Positions 13,803 through 17,248 of a stretch of 17,248 nt of DNA are shown here, piece after piece (within the stretch, counting starts at the first letter, position 1; every line of letters starts with the position of its first letter). The position numbers were made by a program, and so were the translations under genes. Under the pieces are notes generated by a model, which was given only the letters and a program-made list of their open reading frames with translations, had not been told where the DNA came from and did not search any database. This DNA is from CAYVUI01 sp964454745 (GTDB lineage Bacteria > Planctomycetota > Phycisphaerae > Sedimentisphaerales > Anaerohalosphaeraceae): the NCBI GenBank assembly GCA_964454745.1, contig CAYVUI010000098.1:1-17248 (forward strand), read 5' to 3'.

Positions 13803-14630
13803 ATGAAGATTCGGATTTTTGCATTAGCGACGGTACTGGTACTGGCAGGAATTGGTTTTGGCCAGCAGGAGGTTCATGGTTCAATGTGGGACCGTTCGAT
13901 GGAAGACGGCGGTGCCCAGGGCCGGCCCGATGGAGACTATTTTGCGGCAGGTCTGGGTGTGGTGATCTCGCCCAAGCCGTACAAGGGATATGATAACGAG
14001 GTTTTCCTGATTCCGCTGATCATTTACGAATCGGGCGATTTTTACGCAAGGGGCAAGAACCTTGGCTATACCTTTATGGAGCGGGAGGTTACGATTTTTG
14101 ACCGGGCGATGACCTGGAGCTTTGACGCGGTAGCGGAGCTGCGTTTTGACGGGTATGACGATGACGATGCGTCGATTTTTAACGGGATGGATGACCGGGA
14201 GTGGACGATCGATATGGGCCTGGCGACGGAGCTGCGGGACCCGGAGTTTGGGTTTTTGCGGCTTGGGTGGCTGACGGATATTCTCTCGCGGCATGAGGGG
14301 CATGAGCTGCGGCTGACGTACGGCAAGCGGTTCCAGATGGATAAGCTGGGGCTGACGCCGAGCGTGGGCTTTGCGTGGGAATCGAGCGATCTGGTGGATT
14401 ATTACTACGGCGTTCGCAGCTCGGAGGCGATTGCCGGACGTCCGGCGTATACGGCGGGTTCGGATATTACGTGGTTTACGAATCTGCAGATTACGTACCA
14501 GATTGATGAGCGTTGGTCGCTGTTTTCGCTGATTGGCTGGGAGTTTTTCGGCGACGAGATCAAGGATTCGCCGCTGGTGGACGAGGACAACAGCTTTAGC
14601 GGGATTATGGGCTTTTTGTACGAGTTTTGA
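13803..14630 (+). CDS. MipA/OmpV-type outer-membrane beta-barrel protein
   Basis: A 275-residue protein with a signal peptide (cut near residue 20, GIGFG/QQE). It then shows the family pattern: an opening GLGVVISPKPYKGYDNEVFLIPLI (about 50-73) followed by alternating hydrophobic/polar beta strands, ending in phenylalanine (GFLYEF) as barrel proteins do for outer-membrane assembly. Length matches MipA/OmpV proteins (about 250-280). In proteobacteria these are scaffold or channel-like proteins; the role here is unknown. It shows the organism has a diderm envelope. The ATG has AAGGGA 6 nt upstream. The neighbouring divergent glycosidases suggest, without proving, joint regulation. A short hairpin (GTCCC/GGGAC, 13765-13779) lies in the leader. 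The gene is closed by a strong terminator and appears monocistronic. Confidence 0.82.
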   Translation: MKIRIFALATVLVLAGIGFGQQEVHGSMWDRSMEDGGAQGRPDGDYFAAGLGVVISPKPYKGYDNEVFLIPLIIYESGDFYARGKNLGYTFMEREVTIFDRAMTWSFDAVAELRFDGYDDDDASIFNGMDDREWTIDMGLATELRDPEFGFLRLGWLTDILSRHEGHELRLTYGKRFQMDKLGLTPSVGFAWESSDLVDYYYGVRSSEAIAGRPAYTAGSDITWFTNLQITYQIDERWSLFSLIGWEFFGDEIKDSPLVDEDNSFSGIMGFLYEF

Positions 14631-14637
14631 TTGAGAT

Positions 14638-14651
14638 CCCGGGTGTCCGGG
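14638..14651. repeat. GC-rich hairpin after the MipA-like gene
   Basis: CCCGG-GTGT-CCGGG forms a compact hairpin just after the stop codon, upstream of the main terminator. It may protect the 3' end of the mRNA or assist termination. Confidence 0.5.
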
Positions 14652-14667
14652 GTATTTGGGGATTGAT

Positions 14668-14698
14668 AAGGGCCGTGTTGAGCGGCCCTTTTTTTTTT
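14668..14698 (+). terminator. Strong intrinsic terminator of the MipA-like gene
   Basis: AAGGGCCG (14668-14675) pairs perfectly with CGGCCCTT (14683-14690) around a 7-nt loop. A run of about ten T follows from 14689. It separates this gene from the metal-regulated operon. Confidence 0.92.
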
Positions 14699-14708
14699 GC
14701 TTTTTTGA

Positions 14709-14737
14709 TTGACTCTATGGCCGGCAGGGGGTAAAAT
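14709..14737 (+). promoter_or_regulatory. Sigma70-like promoter of the Fur-family operon
   Basis: TTGACT (14709-14714) and TAAAAT (14732-14737) are separated by 17 nt, close to consensus. Transcription should start near 14744, inside the palindromic operator, about 43 nt before the proposed regulator start. Confidence 0.75.
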
Positions 14738-14751
14738 GCAACAATGTTGCA
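14737..14751. promoter_or_regulatory. 7-1-7 palindromic operator (Fur/Zur-type box)
   Basis: TGCAACA-A-TGTTGCA is a perfect 7-1-7 inverted repeat, the spacing typical of Fur, Zur and PerR operators. One base further out the symmetry resumes as AAA (14733-14735) and TTT (14753-14755). It overlaps the end of the -10 box and the predicted transcription start, so bound repressor would block initiation. The gene behind it encodes a Fur-family protein, so autoregulation is the simplest reading. Confidence 0.75.
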
Positions 14752-14786
14752 CTTTTGCGATTTAGATTTTGGCAGGGATTTTTCAA

Positions 14787-15209
14787 TTGAATGCACTGTA
14801 CATTAATCGAGAAAACGAGGCACGCGAGTTGTTGAAGAAGTGGGGGTTTCACTGTACACCGGGGCAGATTGGTGTTCTGGAAGTACTTTTGGATGCGGAT
14901 TGTCCATTTTCTCAGCCGGAAATTGCAGCCCGAGTGCCTGGAGTGGATCGGACGTCAATTTACAGGATACTGGATCGTTTTTGTCAGAAAGGTCTTGTGC
15001 ATCAGGCGTTTGTGGATGGCCGGGCTGTGCGGTATGAGCTTGGAGACCGATGCAGTGAGTCGCAATGTCATCCGCATTTTCTTTGCGATGAGTGCGGCGA
15101 GGTGTTTTGTATGGAGAATTTGGAGATTCCGCTGGCAGAGCCCGGCTTTGGGTTTGTGGTTCGTAAGCAGAAGGTGATGATCGAAGGGCTTTGCCCGGAT
15201 TGCTGCTGA
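14787..15209 (+). CDS. zur: Fur-family metalloregulator, probably Zur-type
   Basis: A protein of 140 residues from TTG at 14787, chosen because GGGA lies 8 nt upstream. An in-frame TTG at 14769 would give 146. The winged-helix part (about 1-75) includes ISQPEIA-like SQPEIAARVPGVDRTSIYRILDRF, the recognition-helix signature of the Fur family. The dimerisation part has HPHFLCDECGEVFC with a CxxC pair, and the end is CPDCC, a second Cys pair. These four cysteines form the structural zinc site seen in Zur, Fur and PerR. Zinc is favoured over iron because the next genes encode Cys/His- and His-rich exported proteins, but specificity is not proven. A matching 7-1-7 palindrome lies in its promoter. 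Regulators of this type repress when metal is sufficient. The next gene starts 18 bp downstream. Confidence 0.85.
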   Translation: MNALYINRENEARELLKKWGFHCTPGQIGVLEVLLDADCPFSQPEIAARVPGVDRTSIYRILDRFCQKGLVHQAFVDGRAVRYELGDRCSESQCHPHFLCDECGEVFCMENLEIPLAEPGFGFVVRKQKVMIEGLCPDCC

Positions 15210-15227
15210 AAAGGATTTTGGGGGTAT

Positions 15228-15536
15228 ATGACGAAGGGAATTCGAAAATTTGTCTTGGTTCTGGGGCTGGGATGCCTGCTGGCGAATGTGTGCGGGCTGT
15301 TTTTCAGTTTGCATATCCTGTGTCAGGAGTGTGGGCATTCAGAACATCATGACTCGCAGCATTGTGAGTATTGTCAGAACACTTTTTTGCATAGTAAGCC
15401 GGCTCTGGAAGCGGTTTATGATACTGATACATGCATTTTGGGGGTTATTGGGCAGGTAGATCTCTTTGAGGATCGACATGTTCGGGTCAGCGGTTTTTCC
15501 AGTAAGATTGAGCGGGGGCCTCCAGCGAGGATTTAG
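15228..15536 (+). CDS. Small Cys/His-rich membrane-anchored protein
   Basis: A 102-residue protein. A basic N-terminus (TKGIRK) and one hydrophobic segment (about 8-31) form a signal anchor or signal peptide. Right after it comes CQECGHSEHHDSQHCEYC (32-49), with C32, C35, H37, H40, H41, H45, C46 and C49, a dense set of zinc or copper ligands outside the membrane. The remainder ends ERGPPARI. It recalls small DUF2946-like proteins near metal transport genes, but I cannot assign it firmly. A role in binding or passing metal at the envelope is inferred from composition and operon position. The ATG has a G-rich stretch close upstream. It follows the regulator by 18 bp and is separated from the PEP-CTERM gene by 105 bp. 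Confidence 0.72.
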   Translation: MTKGIRKFVLVLGLGCLLANVCGLFFSLHILCQECGHSEHHDSQHCEYCQNTFLHSKPALEAVYDTDTCILGVIGQVDLFEDRHVRVSGFSSKIERGPPARI

Positions 15537-15641
15537 GACAGATTTTATCAACCATTATGCGGAACTTTCCATTTGGGGAGAGGGTCTGTATATGCGCAAA
15601 GTTCGCCTAAATATTCATCAAATTTAACTGGAGAGCGTGTA

Positions 15642-16466
15642 ATGAATTTACGAATAGTAGTTGTAGCTGTAATCGTTTGTTTGGGAATTTCTGCTGCTTT
15701 TTCAGAGCATACAGTTGCTCATACCCATATTGGTGTGAATCCGACATGGCGTCCGGACTGGACCGACCCGGGCAACCCCGCAAAAGCGACGGATACGGAT
15801 TTAACGGACGATAATCAGCTTTGGATGTTTTCGGTTCCGCCGGTTCACCCGGTAGCAGCCACGCCCGGCTGGCCGGACTGGAGTATGGAAAACGGTGATA
15901 TATTCCTGCTGCTGGTGCCTTACCTGGACGGCGGAAGTGCGGTTAACAAGCCCGGAGACGCAAGTAAGCAGCTTTGGATTTGCGATTTTCTTTACAGTGA
16001 ATCCGGCGGTTACGGCGATGTAAGTGGTTACGACCACGTGGACGGCTGGCACAGTGCTCACGGGCCGCAGGGCAAGTGGAACCTTGATGCCGGTATCGAT
16101 GAGAACACTGAGCCCACCTGGGATATTGGTGTGAAACGGATCGGCAGTTCCGTGGCAGAAGATGATTTCTTCATGCTGCTGCCCAGTGATGCAGGGGTGC
16201 TTACCAGTGACGGCGACCAGTACTTGCTGGAAAAGGAATGGATGGCAGATAAAAATGCATGGGGCCTCCATGAGCATATGCATTTTGCCTTCTATCTGAC
16301 CCCGGATGCGGGGCAAGAGGTGTCCGCGACGTTTACGGCATATGATGCCGGTGGTATGTATGATGAATCGGACGAATTTGAATTTCGATTCGTGACGGTT
16401 CCGGAACCGGGCTCAATGATCCTGCTTGGATTCGGAGCGTTGGGATTGTTAAAGAGAAGGAAGTAA
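15642..16466 (+). CDS. His-rich PEP-CTERM surface protein, possibly Zur-repressed
   Basis: A 274-residue exported protein. The start is ATG 15642, with GGAGAG about 8 nt upstream and a proper signal peptide (NLRIVVVAVIVCLGISAAFS); a longer in-frame opening from 15573 lacks sense as a leader. The mature N-terminus has H23, H27 and H29 (EHTVAHTHIG). The body is rich in Trp, Asp and Gly, and HEHMHF (210-215) gives an HxHxH metal-binding candidate. The C-terminus is a textbook PEP-CTERM signal: VPEP at 253-256, a hydrophobic helix, then KRRK. Such proteins are processed by an exosortase and placed at the surface. From memory it is like Zur-repressed PEP-CTERM proteins such as Anabaena All3515, an identity that needs a search. 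It overlaps the next gene by one base (TAATG). Confidence 0.85.
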   Translation: MNLRIVVVAVIVCLGISAAFSEHTVAHTHIGVNPTWRPDWTDPGNPAKATDTDLTDDNQLWMFSVPPVHPVAATPGWPDWSMENGDIFLLLVPYLDGGSAVNKPGDASKQLWICDFLYSESGGYGDVSGYDHVDGWHSAHGPQGKWNLDAGIDENTEPTWDIGVKRIGSSVAEDDFFMLLPSDAGVLTSDGDQYLLEKEWMADKNAWGLHEHMHFAFYLTPDAGQEVSATFTAYDAGGMYDESDEFEFRFVTVPEPGSMILLGFGALGLLKRRK

Positions 16467-17239
16467 TGAGACGTATTGAAGATTCGATAACTCGATTGAG
16501 TATTGTAACCGGCAGGGGTTGGGGCGCAGATTACCGTCCCGGCCCCGGTCGGGGTTTTACATTGATTGAACTGCTGGTTGTGATTTCCATTATCGCACTT
16601 TTAATGGGGATCCTGGTTCCGGCGGTGAACCGTGCCAAAAAGCAGGCCCGAAAGATCCTGTGTATGAGCAATGTGCGACAGACAGGGATCGCGACGCAAA
16701 CGTTCCTGGTTGAGCATGAAAATCGTTTGCCGGGCAGTTCGTGTCATATCAGTGATCCAAAGGAGTACTGGTTGGTGATTCTATCGGATTACACGGAAGA
16801 ACAGCTTCTGTTCCAATGCCCGAGTGATAAGGCGAAAAATTTTGTCGACTGGAACCAGCCGCTGGTTTTGCAGACGGATCGAAGGTATTCGAGTTTTGCC
16901 GTCAACGCATTGTTGGATCCGATCTGTTATCGTTATGGGGCCAGTAAGAATCCTTATAACCGCGTATTAAAGATTCGGCGGCCGGATGAATGTATCTGGG
17001 TCTCGGAGGCCCCCAATACCGATGCGTTTCTGCAGGCGGACCATATTCACCCGGAGTCGTGGGAAGGATCGATTGAGTATGCCAAGACGTTTATCGCGTG
17101 GGACCGGCATATCGGAAAGTCGCATTATCTTTTTGCGGATGGACATGTCGAGGCGTTGCTTTTTGATGTGACTTATGACTGGCCGAAGCGATGCAACTGG
17201 TACCCTGAAGCGGCGGCGGGATGGCCTGCAAATCCGTAG
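16466..17239 (+). CDS. H-X9-DG type prepilin-like protein (type II secretion pseudopilin family)
   Basis: A 257-residue protein with a 30-residue basic leader, prepilin cleavage site G30/F31, and FTLIELLVVISIIALLMGIL as N-terminal helix with E35 at position +5. The helix is followed by a soluble domain containing cysteine and histidine residues (LCMSNVRQTG, ADHIHPESW). The signature H215-X9-D225-G226 (RHIGKSHYLFADGH) places it in the DUF1559-like/H-X9-DG group, very numerous in planctomycetes. It would be matured by a prepilin peptidase and inserted in the inner membrane as part of a pseudopilus-like structure. The ATG overlaps the stop of the PEP-CTERM gene (TAATG) and AAGGA lies close upstream, so the two are translationally coupled. 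This suggests it helps deliver or assemble the His-rich protein. Only 9 bases follow in the window. Confidence 0.88.
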   Translation: MRRIEDSITRLSIVTGRGWGADYRPGPGRGFTLIELLVVISIIALLMGILVPAVNRAKKQARKILCMSNVRQTGIATQTFLVEHENRLPGSSCHISDPKEYWLVILSDYTEEQLLFQCPSDKAKNFVDWNQPLVLQTDRRYSSFAVNALLDPICYRYGASKNPYNRVLKIRRPDECIWVSEAPNTDAFLQADHIHPESWEGSIEYAKTFIAWDRHIGKSHYLFADGHVEALLFDVTYDWPKRCNWYPEAAAGWPANP

Positions 17240-17248
17240 TTTTTGAGA

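Noticed and set aside
1..17248. CRISPR array, insertion-sequence transposase or rRNA
   Set aside because: No regularly spaced repeats, transposase frame or rRNA-like sequence was seen on either strand.

Overview
The right two thirds of the window look like the chromosome of a planctomycete, most likely a Phycisphaerae-type bacterium. The signs are a PEP-CTERM protein, a prepilin-like protein with an H-X9-DG motif, large secreted multidomain glycosidase-like proteins (LamG, FN3-like, GH95-like) and high-GC coding. The genus cannot be read from this sequence.

Layout. (1) Positions 1 to about 7450 are an AT-rich accessory island. It ends at a 20-bp fragment (7431-7450) that matches a tRNA 3' end exactly from T54 to discriminator A73, the usual scar of integration into a tRNA gene. 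Next to it is a divergent tyrosine recombinase (5630-7291, minus strand). Then comes a minus-strand type I restriction-modification locus with its own promoter and an inverted repeat spanning the transcription start: a single-TRD half specificity subunit, HsdM, a structured terminator, a full two-TRD HsdS, a PD-(D/E)XK nuclease, a scar of a second hsdS 3' end, and an unidentified gene cut by the window edge. No hsdR lies inside the window. (2) Positions 7543-13661 hold a minus-strand, GC-rich set: a large exported LamG/FN3/GH95-like protein, a stand-alone nucleotidyltransferase and an exported TIM-barrel glycosidase-like protein. (3) A MipA/OmpV-type outer-membrane protein is transcribed the other way (13803-14630) and closed by a strong terminator. 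(4) Positions 14709-17239 are a plus-strand operon: a Fur-family regulator behind a sigma70-like promoter that carries a near-perfect 7-1-7 palindrome, a small Cys/His-rich membrane-anchored protein, a His-rich PEP-CTERM protein and an H-X9-DG pseudopilin overlapping it by one base.

How the parts work together. The left island appears to be a mobile defence module in which the specificity subunit plus nuclease unit has been exchanged or inserted; a 53-bp direct repeat (50/53 identical) brackets the nuclease gene. The right operon reads as a metal-responsive (probably zinc, Zur-type) unit that sends a His-rich protein to the cell surface, with a pseudopilin co-expressed. This coupling is the best candidate here for a poorly described system. 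The central genes suggest breakdown of an extracellular polysaccharide, with substrate unknown.
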